NCBI GenBank assembly: GCA_003314535.1 | Contig: POSG01000005.1 | Span: 1-64,000, forward strand | Origin: Geobacter sp. | Lineage (GTDB): Bacteria; Desulfobacterota; Desulfuromonadia; Geobacterales; Geobacteraceae | Length of the DNA: 64,000 bases | Direction of reading: 5' to 3' | Shown here: positions 54,533 through 63,008 of the stretch, one piece after another | Position numbering within the stretch: position 1 is the first letter of the stretch | Layout: every line of letters begins with the position of its first letter | Notes under the pieces: generated by a model | Told to the model about the DNA's origin: nothing | Databases searched by the model: none | Seen by the model: only the letters and a program-made list of their open reading frames with translations | Program-made: the position numbers and the translations under genes

Positions 54533-54703
54533 CTAATCCAGTGTATTGGCTTCATCGACAAGCATGACCGGGATATCGTCCCTGATGGGGTATCTGAGGC
54601 GGCATTTATCGCAGACCAGCGCTTCTCCCTCCTCCAGGGGCCGCAATCCGCCCTTGCAGACCGGGCACGCCAATATTTCGAGCAGTTCTTCAGACAATGG
54701 CAT
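54533..54703 (-). CDS. Trm112-family zinc-ribbon protein (YcaR-like)
   Basis: 56 residues. MPLSEELLEILACPVCKGGL and LVCDKCRLRYPIRDDIPVML are the Trm112/YcaR signature with two CxxC pairs. In bacteria these small proteins often follow lpxK (ycaR in E. coli), as here, and the function is not firmly known. ATG 54703 is behind a G-run; an ATG five codons earlier overlaps the lpxK stop. Confidence 0.87.
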   Translation of the reverse strand: MPLSEELLEILACPVCKGGLRPLEEGEALVCDKCRLRYPIRDDIPVMLVDEANTLD

Positions 54704-54714
54704 ACAACCCCCTA

Positions 54715-55788
54715 TCATGCAAACAGTTTATCCAGCTCTGAACAGATTATTTCTGCCTCCGGTATTGAAATATGGAGGATGGCGGCATAAATTCGCTGAC
54801 AACTCTGGAAATGATCCGGCAGCTTGACCACGTCCTTTTCGGTCGTTATGAGATAGTCTCCCTCCGCCGACTCCATCGCCTTGCCGATCCTCTCCAGCGC
54901 TTCATTGTCATAGACGCAGTGATCGGAGAAGGGAATCTCTGCTACCAGTTTGAGACCGGCCTGACGGAGCATGGAGAAAAAGCGGCCAGGGTCGGCAATC
55001 CCGGCAAAGGCAACGCCCTTCAAGGACCGCACACCGGCAACGGGCTCGGGTGCTTTTTTCCCGTCCAGGGAACGAACCGCCACTATTTCATGATCTGCAC
55101 GGCAGAAAGGGATTCCCGGGAAGGCATGCACCGGGCTGACGCCCTGGCATCGGGTGTACACGACCAGATCGGCCCTGGAAGCCGCTGAGCGGGGTTCCCT
55201 CATGAGACCTGCAGGCAGCACATGACCGTTGCCGAGAGGCCTTTCGGCATCCATCAGGAGAATGTCAAGGTCACGATAGAGCCGCTGGTGCTGGAAGCCG
55301 TCATCAAGGATGAAGACGTCAGGCCCCAGCTGCCGTAGAACATCAAGCCCCGAGCGGTAACGATCGGCGCCAACGGCCACAATAAGTCCGGGCACTGTTT
55401 CCGCCAGCATGACCGGCTCATCCCCTGCTTCAGCTGCGTGCATCAGAATCCGGCGGCCATCGGACACTATCCCCCCGGTTGCAATCGCCGAACCGCCATA
55501 TCCGCGTGACAAAACCGCCACCCGCTTGCCTCTTTCGATAAGGTACCGGGCAATCCAGGCTACCATCGGTGACTTGCCGGTGCCGCCGGCAGTGATGTTG
55601 CCCACCGAGATGACAGGCCTCGGCAAATGGCGCGTGCGAAGAACCCCGATCCTGAACGCCAGTGATCTCCAGCGCATCAGTATCGCGTAAGGCATTGAAA
55701 GGACGAGCAATACCGATTGAATCAGCAGTGCAACCGCCCCCCTGCGTTTGCCTTCCAGCAGTGCTCTGAAATAGTGTTGAAAAGACAT
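54715..55788 (-). CDS. lpxK: Tetraacyldisaccharide 4'-kinase
   Basis: 357 residues. An N-terminal membrane-associated helix (about 18-40) is followed by the P-loop VGNITAGGTGKSPMVAW and the LpxK motifs VLSRGYGG, VGADRYRSG and FILDDGFQHQRLYRDLDILL. The C-terminal TTEKDVVKLP is conserved. LpxK phosphorylates the 4' position of the lipid A disaccharide at the inner membrane. It lies downstream of the RAYT, which separates it from waaA. Confidence 0.94.
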   Translation of the reverse strand: MSFQHYFRALLEGKRRGAVALLIQSVLLVLSMPYAILMRWRSLAFRIGVLRTRHLPRPVISVGNITAGGTGKSPMVAWIARYLIERGKRVAVLSRGYGGSAIATGGIVSDGRRILMHAAEAGDEPVMLAETVPGLIVAVGADRYRSGLDVLRQLGPDVFILDDGFQHQRLYRDLDILLMDAERPLGNGHVLPAGLMREPRSAASRADLVVYTRCQGVSPVHAFPGIPFCRADHEIVAVRSLDGKKAPEPVAGVRSLKGVAFAGIADPGRFFSMLRQAGLKLVAEIPFSDHCVYDNEALERIGKAMESAEGDYLITTEKDVVKLPDHFQSCQRIYAAILHISIPEAEIICSELDKLFA

Positions 55789-55874
55789 TCCATCGCCTTT
55801 TATGGGGTGCCGGTCGGACAGTCATCCAGGATACCCGGAAAGGCCTTAACCAGGATACCCCGAATGTTACACAA

Positions 55875-55947
55875 GGATACCCGCAAGGGGTATCCCTACA
55901 AAACCGTTATTTTTGTGCCTCTGTAGGGGTACCCCTCGCGGGTACCC
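55875..55947. repeat. Inverted pair of REP hairpins downstream of the RAYT
   Basis: Two head-to-head REP units, 55875-55900 and 55922-55947. Each reads GTAGGG, a GATACCC- or GTACCCC-type stem arm, a short loop and GGGTATCC or GGGTACCC. The GTAG tetranucleotide before the hairpin is the mark recognised by RAYT enzymes. Partial copies of the GGATACCC arm lie at about 55828 and 55851, and a GGGTACCC copy at about 55958. Confidence 0.85.
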
Positions 55948-55966
55948 TTTTTGTCCCGGGTACCCA

Positions 55967-56539
55967 TCAAACCATCCATTCTTCCGAATCATTTTCCGAT
56001 GAAATCTTGCCTGACATGGGGTTTTCTTTATCAAACTCCCATTTTATGGGATTTTCTTTTATGTAACGACGAATACTATCCAATTCTTTTTCACTGCGTA
56101 TGACATGTTCGAAATAATTTTGCTGCCAGAATTTCGCCCTGGCGTTGACATTTTCCGACTCAATGATGCCAAGCCACGAAACTGCGCATAGAGACTTGAA
56201 GGCTCCTATGATTTCACCCAAACGGTTTCTTTTGCGCGAGTTGCATTGTTTTTGATCAATATCCGGATACCCGCAAGGGGTATCCCTACAGTCATCTATA
56301 AAAAGAATGCCGTGAAAATGGTTCGGCATAATTACATATTCATCAAGAACAACATTCGGAAATCTATTAGGAATGCAGTACCATTCTTCTTCAACTATTC
56401 TCTTCAATCGGGGAAAATGTTCAAAACAGCAACTGCGGTCATAAGTACAAAGCGTTATAAAATACGCCCCATTGCCGGCATAATCATAACCCTTCAACCG
56501 AATTGATCGCCGATGATGAATATCAGGGTCGTATGTCAT
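55967..56539 (-). CDS. REP-associated tyrosine transposase (RAYT)
   Basis: 190 residues from ATG 56539. The Y1-HUH fold shows RRSIRLKGYDYAGNGAYFIT at the N-terminus, the metal-binding HUH motif in VIMPNHFHGILF and the catalytic Tyr within FWQQNYFEHVI. Related to IS200/IS605 transposases, RAYTs cut and join single-stranded REP DNA but are usually domesticated. It is flanked by inverted REP pairs, and a complete REP unit lies within its own coding sequence. The frame is open and all key residues are present, so it is probably active. Confidence 0.92.
   Translation of the reverse strand: MTYDPDIHHRRSIRLKGYDYAGNGAYFITLCTYDRSCCFEHFPRLKRIVEEEWYCIPNRFPNVVLDEYVIMPNHFHGILFIDDCRDTPCGYPDIDQKQCNSRKRNRLGEIIGAFKSLCAVSWLGIIESENVNARAKFWQQNYFEHVIRSEKELDSIRRYIKENPIKWEFDKENPMSGKISSENDSEEWMV
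56265..56290. repeat. REP unit inside the RAYT coding sequence
   Basis: An exact copy of the REP units at 55875 and 56561 (same 26 bases), read in frame as DCRDTPCGYPD in the RAYT protein. It keeps the GTAG mark and the hairpin. Confidence 0.85.
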
Positions 56540-56560
56540 ATCTGCACCAGCAGTAATACA

Positions 56561-56626
56561 GGATACCCGCAAGGGGTATCCCTACAAAATTCATTTTAAA
56601 CTGTAGGGTGCCCCTTGCGGGTACCC
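56561..56626. repeat. Inverted pair of REP hairpins upstream of the RAYT
   Basis: REP units 56561-56586 and 56602-56626 lie head to head across 15 bp, mirroring the pair on the other side. The second unit has GTAGGGTGCCCC in place of GTAGGGATACCCC. A degenerate third copy lies at about 56637-56664. Confidence 0.85.
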
Positions 56627-56677
56627 TTTTTATCATGGTTACCCTTTTCCCCTTGCGGCTACCCGAATTCCACCATA

Positions 56678-57967
56678 TTACAGAAACGAAGAAATTATCT
56701 CCATGTGTCGCTCAGTCGATCCGCTGTTGCGGCGCAAGACATTCGCACCGTTCATTCCCATCTCTTTCCTTTTGCGCTCATCATTCAGTAATTCGCGTAG
56801 CGAACCGGCCAGCGAGTTCTGGTCTGCAACCTCGATGCCGCCGCCATTCTGCAGGACAAGCGACCTTATCTCCCGGAAATTGTTCATGTAGGGGCCGAAC
56901 AGCACCGGCGCCCCGCACGATGCCGGCTCCAGGAGATTATGCCCCCCGACCGGGACGAGACTTCCGCCTACAAATACCACGTCGGAAAAGGAATACATTT
57001 TTGTCAGCTCCCCCACAGTGTCCAGAAGGAGAACTTCCCCGTTTTCCATGGCAGGGGTATTACAATCAAGCGACGATCGAAGCGAATACTTCATCCCCGC
57101 TGCCTGCAGCAACTCACCGACTTTGCCGGCCCGTTCCGGATGCCGCGGCGCCAGGACGAGAAAGAGGTCGCGATTTTCCTTAATTAGTTCCTTATAGGCG
57201 TCCAGGACCGTTTCTTCTTCCCCCTGGTGCGTGCTGCCCGCTGTAAACACAGTCGCCAAATGGGGAATGCGGTATTCCTTCCGCATGGCTGCCATTTCCT
57301 GAGCAGAAAGGCATCTGACCGGCACGTCATACTTGAGATTCCCGGCCACATGCACTTGTGTAGGAACAGCGCCAAGCGACTTGATTCGATGCCCGTCTTC
57401 CTCTGTCTGCATGCAAAGAGCCGAAAAATGACCCAGCACGCCCCTGAACGCCCATTCCAGTTTCTTGTAACGGCCGAAAGACCGGTCCGAGATGCGCCCG
57501 TTGGCCAGGACCAGCGGAGTTCCCCTCCGTGCCGTCTCTCTGATGAAATTGGGCCATAGTTCAGTCTCAGCAATGACTACAACTGACGGGTTGATGCTTT
57601 TCAGAATCTTTCTTACCGCAAAGCGAAAATCAAAGGGGAAATAGATGCACAGATCAATCTCCGGTAATTGCATCGCAACTTTTCTGCCGGTTTCCGTTAC
57701 GTTTGAAAGCACGATCTTCGATCGCGGATACCTTTTCCTGAGCGCTATCAGGAGTGATTTTACCGCCATGGTTTCACCGACCGAAACCGCGTGGACCCAC
57801 AGCACCTCATGCCCGGAAACAGCCGCTAGCTGGTCGGCAGGCAGAAAACCCAGGCGTTGCGCAATCGCCGCAGGACGGCCTCTTTGGAATGCGCGGAATG
57901 CGTGCCAACCGAGGATGATGGGCGAAAGAAGAATCAACAGGATTTCATAGACGAAATAGAATGCCAT
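56678..57967 (-). CDS. waaA: 3-deoxy-D-manno-octulosonate (Kdo) transferase
   Basis: 429 residues, the usual length. An N-terminal membrane anchor (about 5-22) is followed by LWVHAVSVGETMAVKSLL, PFDFRFAVRKILKSINP, IAETELWPNFI, FTAGSTHQGEEETVLDAY, LAPRHPERAGKVGELL and VGGSLVPVGGHNLLEPA, all WaaA signatures. It adds one or two Kdo residues to lipid IVA at the inner membrane. It follows msbA; next in line is the RAYT and then lpxK. Confidence 0.94.
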   Translation of the reverse strand: MAFYFVYEILLILLSPIILGWHAFRAFQRGRPAAIAQRLGFLPADQLAAVSGHEVLWVHAVSVGETMAVKSLLIALRKRYPRSKIVLSNVTETGRKVAMQLPEIDLCIYFPFDFRFAVRKILKSINPSVVVIAETELWPNFIRETARRGTPLVLANGRISDRSFGRYKKLEWAFRGVLGHFSALCMQTEEDGHRIKSLGAVPTQVHVAGNLKYDVPVRCLSAQEMAAMRKEYRIPHLATVFTAGSTHQGEEETVLDAYKELIKENRDLFLVLAPRHPERAGKVGELLQAAGMKYSLRSSLDCNTPAMENGEVLLLDTVGELTKMYSFSDVVFVGGSLVPVGGHNLLEPASCGAPVLFGPYMNNFREIRSLVLQNGGGIEVADQNSLAGSLRELLNDERKRKEMGMNGANVLRRNSGSTERHMEIISSFL

Positions 57968-58009
57968 GTCGCTCCAGAGGCGTGTTTTCGAAATGACTTA
58001 GACAAAGTA

Positions 58010-59725
58010 TCAGGCAAACTGCATCTCGTAGAGCTTCTTGTAAAGCCCTCCCTGTTCAAGCAGTTCCGCGTGCGCTCCTGATTGTACGATTTCACCTCTG
58101 TCGATCACGATAATCTTGTCCGCATGGAAGATTGTCGACAGACGATGAGCGATAACCAGCGTGGTGCGGTTTGCCATCAGGTTTTTCAAGGCCTTCTGGA
58201 CCATCTGCTCGCTTTCGGTATCAAGGGCGCTGGTCGCTTCATCCAGAATGAGGACCGGGGCATCTTTCAGGATGGCACGGGCAATGCAAATGCGCTGTCT
58301 CTGGCCTCCCGAGAGCCTTACTCCCCTATCTCCGATGCAGGTTTCATATCCCGCCGGCATCTCAGTAATGAAATCGTGGGCAAAAGCGGCCTGCGCAGCG
58401 GCGTACACCTCTTCAAGCGTTGCATCCGGCTTGCCGTAACGGATATTGTTGGCGATCGTGTCGTTGAACAGGAACGTTTCCTGGTCCACCATGGCAATCT
58501 GTTCCATCAAAGACTTTAACTTGAGCTTTCTGATGTCAATGCCGTCTATTAAAACCGATCCGGACGTGACATCATAGAAGCGAGGAATAAGGGACACGAG
58601 AGTGGTTTTTCCTCCACCGGATGGTCCCACGAAAGCTACCACCTCTCCTTTCCGAACGGAAAGGGACACGTCCTTCAGCACCATTTCTTCATTGTAGCAG
58701 AATGAAACCCGGTCGAAATCCAGGATTCCCTGCGCACGTCCCATCGCCATGGAATCCGGGCCGTCCTTGATGTCCGGCTCTTCATCCAGTATCTCGAAAA
58801 CCCTTTCCGCAGCTCCAAAAGAGCGCTGGATTGCGTTGTAGGTCCCAATCAGGCCTTTTATGGGATTGTACAGCATGACCATGGCGGCCATGAAAGAGAT
58901 GATATCCGCAGAAGTCATTTTCCCTTTCATGACCATGCTGCCGCCGAACCAGATCACGGAGGCTATCCCAAGCGAGGAAATGACTTCCATGATCGGAGAG
59001 GAAAGCGCGCCGTATTTTATGGTTTTCCTCGTTATGCGATAAAATTCCTTGTTGCAGTTGACAAACTTCTCGACTTCCCTGCCTTCGAGCCCGAAAGCCT
59101 TGACCACCTTGATGCCAGAAAAAGTCTCCTGCAGAATTCGGGAAATATCACCGATCATGCCAAGGCTCTCTGATGACAGTCGCTTGATGCGTTTACCGAT
59201 TTTCCTGGCCGGAAAAACGGTAAGCGGGATCACTACTAAAGAAACGAGGGCAAGCTGCCAGTTGCGGTAAAAAATGACGCCTAGAAGCCCAATGACGGAA
59301 AAACCATCGCGCAGCAGGCCGGTGACGATATTGGCGACCCCTTCCTGCATCACGCTCACGTCGCTCAGAACCCTGGCCATCAGGGCACCCGTCGGGTTGT
59401 TGTTGAAAAAGCGCATGGAGAGTGTCATGTTTTTCCGGTAAAACCCCTCCCGGATGTCCTGGATGGCCAGTTGTCCCGCTGTTGCAATGAAATAATCTGC
59501 CGTGAATCGGCATACGCCCTTCACCAGGTAAATGCCGATGACACCCAAGGGCAGAAACAGGAAAATCTTCAGGTCTTTCTGGACGAACATTTTCTCCAGA
59601 ACAGGTTTTATGAGAAAAGCGATAGCGCCATTCAGACCTGACACGCCCAGTGTGGCAACGAGTGAAATGACTATACGCCACCAATACGGCTTGCTGTATT
59701 GCAGCAATCTTCTGAAAAGTTCCAT
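58010..59725 (-). CDS. msbA: Lipid A export ABC transporter (ATP-binding and permease)
   Basis: 571 residues. Six membrane helices (about 15-315) carry the type IV ABC exporter fold. The nucleotide-binding domain has Walker A GPSGGGKTTLVSLIPR, the Q-loop, signature LSGGQRQRICIARAI and Walker B VLILDEATSALD, with the H-loop VIAHRLSTI. MsbA flips lipid A-core across the inner membrane as a homodimer. It lies 8 bp after lpxB and before waaA, which supports this identity over a multidrug role. Confidence 0.93.
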   Translation of the reverse strand: MELFRRLLQYSKPYWWRIVISLVATLGVSGLNGAIAFLIKPVLEKMFVQKDLKIFLFLPLGVIGIYLVKGVCRFTADYFIATAGQLAIQDIREGFYRKNMTLSMRFFNNNPTGALMARVLSDVSVMQEGVANIVTGLLRDGFSVIGLLGVIFYRNWQLALVSLVVIPLTVFPARKIGKRIKRLSSESLGMIGDISRILQETFSGIKVVKAFGLEGREVEKFVNCNKEFYRITRKTIKYGALSSPIMEVISSLGIASVIWFGGSMVMKGKMTSADIISFMAAMVMLYNPIKGLIGTYNAIQRSFGAAERVFEILDEEPDIKDGPDSMAMGRAQGILDFDRVSFCYNEEMVLKDVSLSVRKGEVVAFVGPSGGGKTTLVSLIPRFYDVTSGSVLIDGIDIRKLKLKSLMEQIAMVDQETFLFNDTIANNIRYGKPDATLEEVYAAAQAAFAHDFITEMPAGYETCIGDRGVRLSGGQRQRICIARAILKDAPVLILDEATSALDTESEQMVQKALKNLMANRTTLVIAHRLSTIFHADKIIVIDRGEIVQSGAHAELLEQGGLYKKLYEMQFA

Positions 59726-59732
59726 GTTCTAT

Positions 59733-60869
59733 TTATTGATTGAGCATTTCCAGAGCAATGTCCGCCACTCTTGCCGAACACCCGCCAGCGCCCAGTTTCT
59801 CCCTCATAATTTTGAATTTATTTCTGATCGATCCGTTATGTTTTGCGTCGCTGATGATTTTTTCGATTTCATCCGCGATCCTATCAGGCCGGGCTTCATC
59901 CTGGATCAGCTCTTTGACCACCCTTTCACCCGCCACTATATTGCAGATCCCTATATGGTCCACCTTGATGAGCCGCTTCCCGATCATATAGGTCAGCGGG
60001 GAAACCCGGTAGATGATCACCATGGGTATGCCGAGCAGGGCGATTTCCAGCGTCACCGTGCCTGAGACGGTAATTATGGCATCGCAAACCTGGATGACGT
60101 CGTGGGTCATGCCTTCGATAACCGAGACGGGGAAATCCACGGATTCAAGAAACGGATCGATATCGTTCCGTTTCAGGCTCGAAGCAAGGGGCAGGATGAA
60201 CTGAATCTCGGGAAAACGTTTTTTCAACAGCGCAGCCGATTGGAGAATGATCGGGAACAGGTTCCTGATTTCCTGCCTGCGGCTGCCCGGGAAAAGCCCG
60301 ACCACTTTCCTTAAGGGATCGACTCCGATCCGCTGCCGCGCCTCATTGGGCGAATAAAACGGGTGCACGGCGTCCGCGAGCGGGTGGCCAACGAATGTCA
60401 CCGGCACGTTTTCCTTTTCATAAAAGGGGACTTCAAAGGGAAACACGACCGCCATGTGGTCGACGACCCGGGCGATCTTCTTCACCCTGCCGACCCGCCA
60501 GGCCCATACCTGGGGGCTGATGTAATAGAGGACCTTGACCCCGGCTTTTTTCGCAACGCCGGCAAGTCTCAGGTTGAAATCGGGATAGTCGATGAGTACG
60601 AGCAGATCGGGCGGATCCGTGCGCAGAATCTTCCGCATTTGCGAGAAAGCCTGGTAGATGGTTGGGAAATGGGCAGCGACCTCCACCAGGCCAACCACGG
60701 CCATGTCAGCTGCATCCACCAGGATATGGACCCCGGCGTCCCTCATCCGCGAGCCGCCGATGCCGAAAAAGGCCACGGACGGATCCCGCTTGAGCACTTC
60801 CCCGACGAGATTTGCTCCATGCAGATCGCCGGAAGCTTCACCGGCTATTATCATGACTTTTCTGGCCAA
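59733..60869 (-). CDS. lpxB: Lipid A disaccharide synthase
   Basis: 378 residues from TTG 60869. It joins UDP-2,3-diacylglucosamine and lipid X to make the lipid A disaccharide. Motifs: VMIIAGEASGDLHGANLV, VLYYISPQVWAWRVGRVKKI, VFPFEVPFYEK, FVGHPLADAV, LFPGSRRQEIRNLFP and VSGTVTLEIALLGIPMVI. The start is doubtful: the longest frame, GTG 60911, begins inside the hairpin at 60901-60922, so I use TTG 60869; ATG 60854 is also possible. Confidence 0.92.
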   Translation of the reverse strand: MARKVMIIAGEASGDLHGANLVGEVLKRDPSVAFFGIGGSRMRDAGVHILVDAADMAVVGLVEVAAHFPTIYQAFSQMRKILRTDPPDLLVLIDYPDFNLRLAGVAKKAGVKVLYYISPQVWAWRVGRVKKIARVVDHMAVVFPFEVPFYEKENVPVTFVGHPLADAVHPFYSPNEARQRIGVDPLRKVVGLFPGSRRQEIRNLFPIILQSAALLKKRFPEIQFILPLASSLKRNDIDPFLESVDFPVSVIEGMTHDVIQVCDAIITVSGTVTLEIALLGIPMVIIYRVSPLTYMIGKRLIKVDHIGICNIVAGERVVKELIQDEARPDRIADEIEKIISDAKHNGSIRNKFKIMREKLGAGGCSARVADIALEMLNQ

Positions 60870-60900
60870 TTTCCCGCTACCGCCACCTTTCAAAACAGAT

Positions 60901-60922
60901 GAGACGCTCACCGGAGCGTCTC
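60901..60922 (-). terminator. Hairpin between gnnB and lpxB, possible terminator or attenuator
   Basis: A perfect 9-bp stem (GAGACGCTC / GAGCGTCTC) with a 4-nt loop, 32 bp downstream of the gnnB stop. On the minus strand a short T-rich stretch (CTGTTTTG) follows, so termination is likely partial. Confidence 0.6.
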
Positions 60923-60954
60923 AGGATTGAATATTCCACGTGAGCAAAGGTTTC

Positions 60955-62046
60955 CTAAAGCACCTGTTTTACAGCTGACACGACTTCATTTACCTGGTCC
61001 TCCGTCATTTCGGGAAATACCGGAAGGGACATGCAGCAGCCGGCCACATCCTCGGCAACAGGCAGGGACACTTGGGCGTAATCTGCGGCAAAAACCTCCT
61101 GGCGGTGGAGCGGAATGGGGTAATAGACCGCCGACGCAATCCCGGCTTTTCCCAGGTTCTCCATGATCTTTTCCCGTTGTTCGGTCAGGACCGTGTACTG
61201 GTGGTATACGTGCACTCCCTTTCCATCCTCAAATGGGCATTTTATTCCCGTATCCCGCAGCATGGAGGAATACAACCCGGCAACTCTCCGACGGCCCTCA
61301 TTGAATGCCGATATGCGCTTCAGCTTTGCACGCAGTATCACGGCCTGAATCTCGTCAAGCCTGCTGTTGTATCCTATCTCAGAATGGTGATACCTTATCC
61401 TGCTTCCGTGATTTCTCAGGCTCAACAGTCGTGCCGCCATCTCGTCGCAGTTGGTCGTCACCATGCCGCCGTCTCCGTAGCAGCCAAGGTTCTTGCTCGG
61501 GAAGAAACTGAAGCAGCCCAGTTTCCCGATAGTGCCCGTCATGCGGTTTCCTGAAGCAGCGCCGAAGGATTGTGCGCAATCCTCTACTATCATCAGGCCC
61601 TTTTCGGCGCAGACAGCCTCGATGGCTTCCATGTCGGCAGGCTGCCCGAAAAGATGGACCGGAATCACTGCCCGTGTTGAAGACGTGACCGCTGCTCGAA
61701 TCTTCCCCGGGTCTATGTTGAAGGTTTTCGGATCTATGTCGACAAAAACCGGTTTGGCGCCAACATACCTTATGGCCTCGGCGGTGGCGATAAACGTGAA
61801 GGGGGTTGTAATGACTTCATCACCGGGGCCGATCCCGGCTGCAACAAGAGCGAGATGAAGGGCATCGGTACCGGACGCCACGGCCACGGCATGCTTGGCG
61901 CCGAGATAATGCGCAGCTTCTTCTTCAAAAGCGGAAACATTGGGCCCGAGGATAAACTGGCACTTCTCGAGAGTCTCCAATATGCCGCGATCTATTTCGT
62001 CCTTCATTGCAAGATACTGGTTCTTCAGGTCAACCATGGGAATCAT
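60955..62046 (-). CDS. gnnB: DegT/DnrJ-type aminotransferase, probable UDP-GlcNAc3N synthase GnnB
   Basis: 363 residues of the PLP-dependent sugar aminotransferase (DegT) fold: VAVASGTDALHLALVAAGIG, GDEVITTPFTFIATAEAI, PVHLFGQPADMEAI, IVEDCAQSFGA and the PLP-binding Lys in CFSFFPSKNLGCYGDGG. In Acidithiobacillus, GnnB adds the 3-amino group to UDP-3-keto-GlcNAc, and gnnA and gnnB lie between lpxA and lpxB, exactly as here. The product would let LpxA place an amide-linked acyl chain at C3. The function is from position and family. The family also covers other sugar aminotransferases such as ArnB, WecE and PerA. Confidence 0.8.
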   Translation of the reverse strand: MIPMVDLKNQYLAMKDEIDRGILETLEKCQFILGPNVSAFEEEAAHYLGAKHAVAVASGTDALHLALVAAGIGPGDEVITTPFTFIATAEAIRYVGAKPVFVDIDPKTFNIDPGKIRAAVTSSTRAVIPVHLFGQPADMEAIEAVCAEKGLMIVEDCAQSFGAASGNRMTGTIGKLGCFSFFPSKNLGCYGDGGMVTTNCDEMAARLLSLRNHGSRIRYHHSEIGYNSRLDEIQAVILRAKLKRISAFNEGRRRVAGLYSSMLRDTGIKCPFEDGKGVHVYHQYTVLTEQREKIMENLGKAGIASAVYYPIPLHRQEVFAADYAQVSLPVAEDVAGCCMSLPVFPEMTEDQVNEVVSAVKQVL

Positions 62047-62069
62047 GTGCTATTGCCTTTCAGTTCTTA

Positions 62070-63008
62070 TTAAAGTTTCCTGTTTATGCGAAGAGCGGTT
62101 TCAAGTGCCCTCCTGCCATCTTCTCCCGACACCACGGGTGGCTTTCCCGTTTCCACTGCCTCCAGGAATGATGCAATCTCTTCCTTCAGCGCATCTACCT
62201 GTTCGAAAGCCTTTTCCTCTATCTTGATGTTGGGAACGCCGGGGAACATTTCCCCATCCCCCTTGCGGAACACGGCAAACTTCTTGTGCTGGAAATCCAG
62301 CGTAATATATGAATCGGGCTGAAAGATACGCATCCGTCTTTCACTCTTGAGGCTGATCCGGCTGGCGGTGACATTGGCAACGCAGCCGTTTTCGAACTCT
62401 ATCCTTGCGTTGGCGATATCTTCCTCAGGCGTGAAGACCGGCGCCCCTATCGAGTGGATATGCCGCACGGGGGAACGGACAATATTCTGTATGATGTCAA
62501 TGTCGTGAATCATGAGATCCAGCACCACATTGACATCCGTTCCCCGCGGCTTGAACGGCGCAATCCTTATCGACTCGATGAATCTGGGATCGGTCAGACT
62601 GTTTCCAAGCGCCAGAACTGCGGGGTTGAAACGCTCCAGGTGTCCTATCTGGAACACGGCGCCGTTTTCCCGGGCTATCTTGATCAGTTTGTCGGCTTCA
62701 GAGAGAGTGACGGTCATGGGCTTTTCCAGGAGTACGCTTACTCCCCGTTCGAGGAAGTCCCTGGCCACCTCGTAGTGGAGATGGGTCGGTACCGCGATAC
62801 TGACAGCGTCCACCATCTCCAGTATGTCCCGGTAAGAAGTATAAGCGCGGGTCCCGAGCTTGGCCGCAACCTCCTCTGCACGCATTCCGTCAAGGTCAAC
62901 CACTGCAACCAACTGGGAGTTTTCAAGCTGGGCATACTTTTCGGCATGAAACCCGCCCAGGTAACCAACGCCCACAACCGCAGTCCTGATTATTTTTCTC
63001 ACCGGCAT
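62070..63008 (-). CDS. gnnA: Gfo/Idh/MocA-type dehydrogenase, probable UDP-GlcNAc 3-dehydrogenase GnnA
   Basis: 312 residues. The N-terminal Rossmann fold has IRTAVVGVGYLGGFHAEKYA and LVAVVDLDGMRAEEVA. The family motif EKP is in VLLEKPMTVTLSEADKL, and the C-terminal alpha/beta domain carries HDIDIIQNIV. GnnA oxidises UDP-GlcNAc at C3 with NAD, and GnnB then aminates the product. It overlaps the lpxA stop by 10 bp, so it is translated with lpxA. Without the neighbours only a sugar dehydrogenase role could be given. Confidence 0.8.
   Translation of the reverse strand: MPVRKIIRTAVVGVGYLGGFHAEKYAQLENSQLVAVVDLDGMRAEEVAAKLGTRAYTSYRDILEMVDAVSIAVPTHLHYEVARDFLERGVSVLLEKPMTVTLSEADKLIKIARENGAVFQIGHLERFNPAVLALGNSLTDPRFIESIRIAPFKPRGTDVNVVLDLMIHDIDIIQNIVRSPVRHIHSIGAPVFTPEEDIANARIEFENGCVANVTASRISLKSERRMRIFQPDSYITLDFQHKKFAVFRKGDGEMFPGVPNIKIEEKAFEQVDALKEEIASFLEAVETGKPPVVSGEDGRRALETALRINRKL

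Noticed and set aside
58010-59725. Multidrug efflux ABC exporter instead of MsbA
   Set aside because: Motifs alone do not separate these, but the position between lpxB and waaA favours MsbA.
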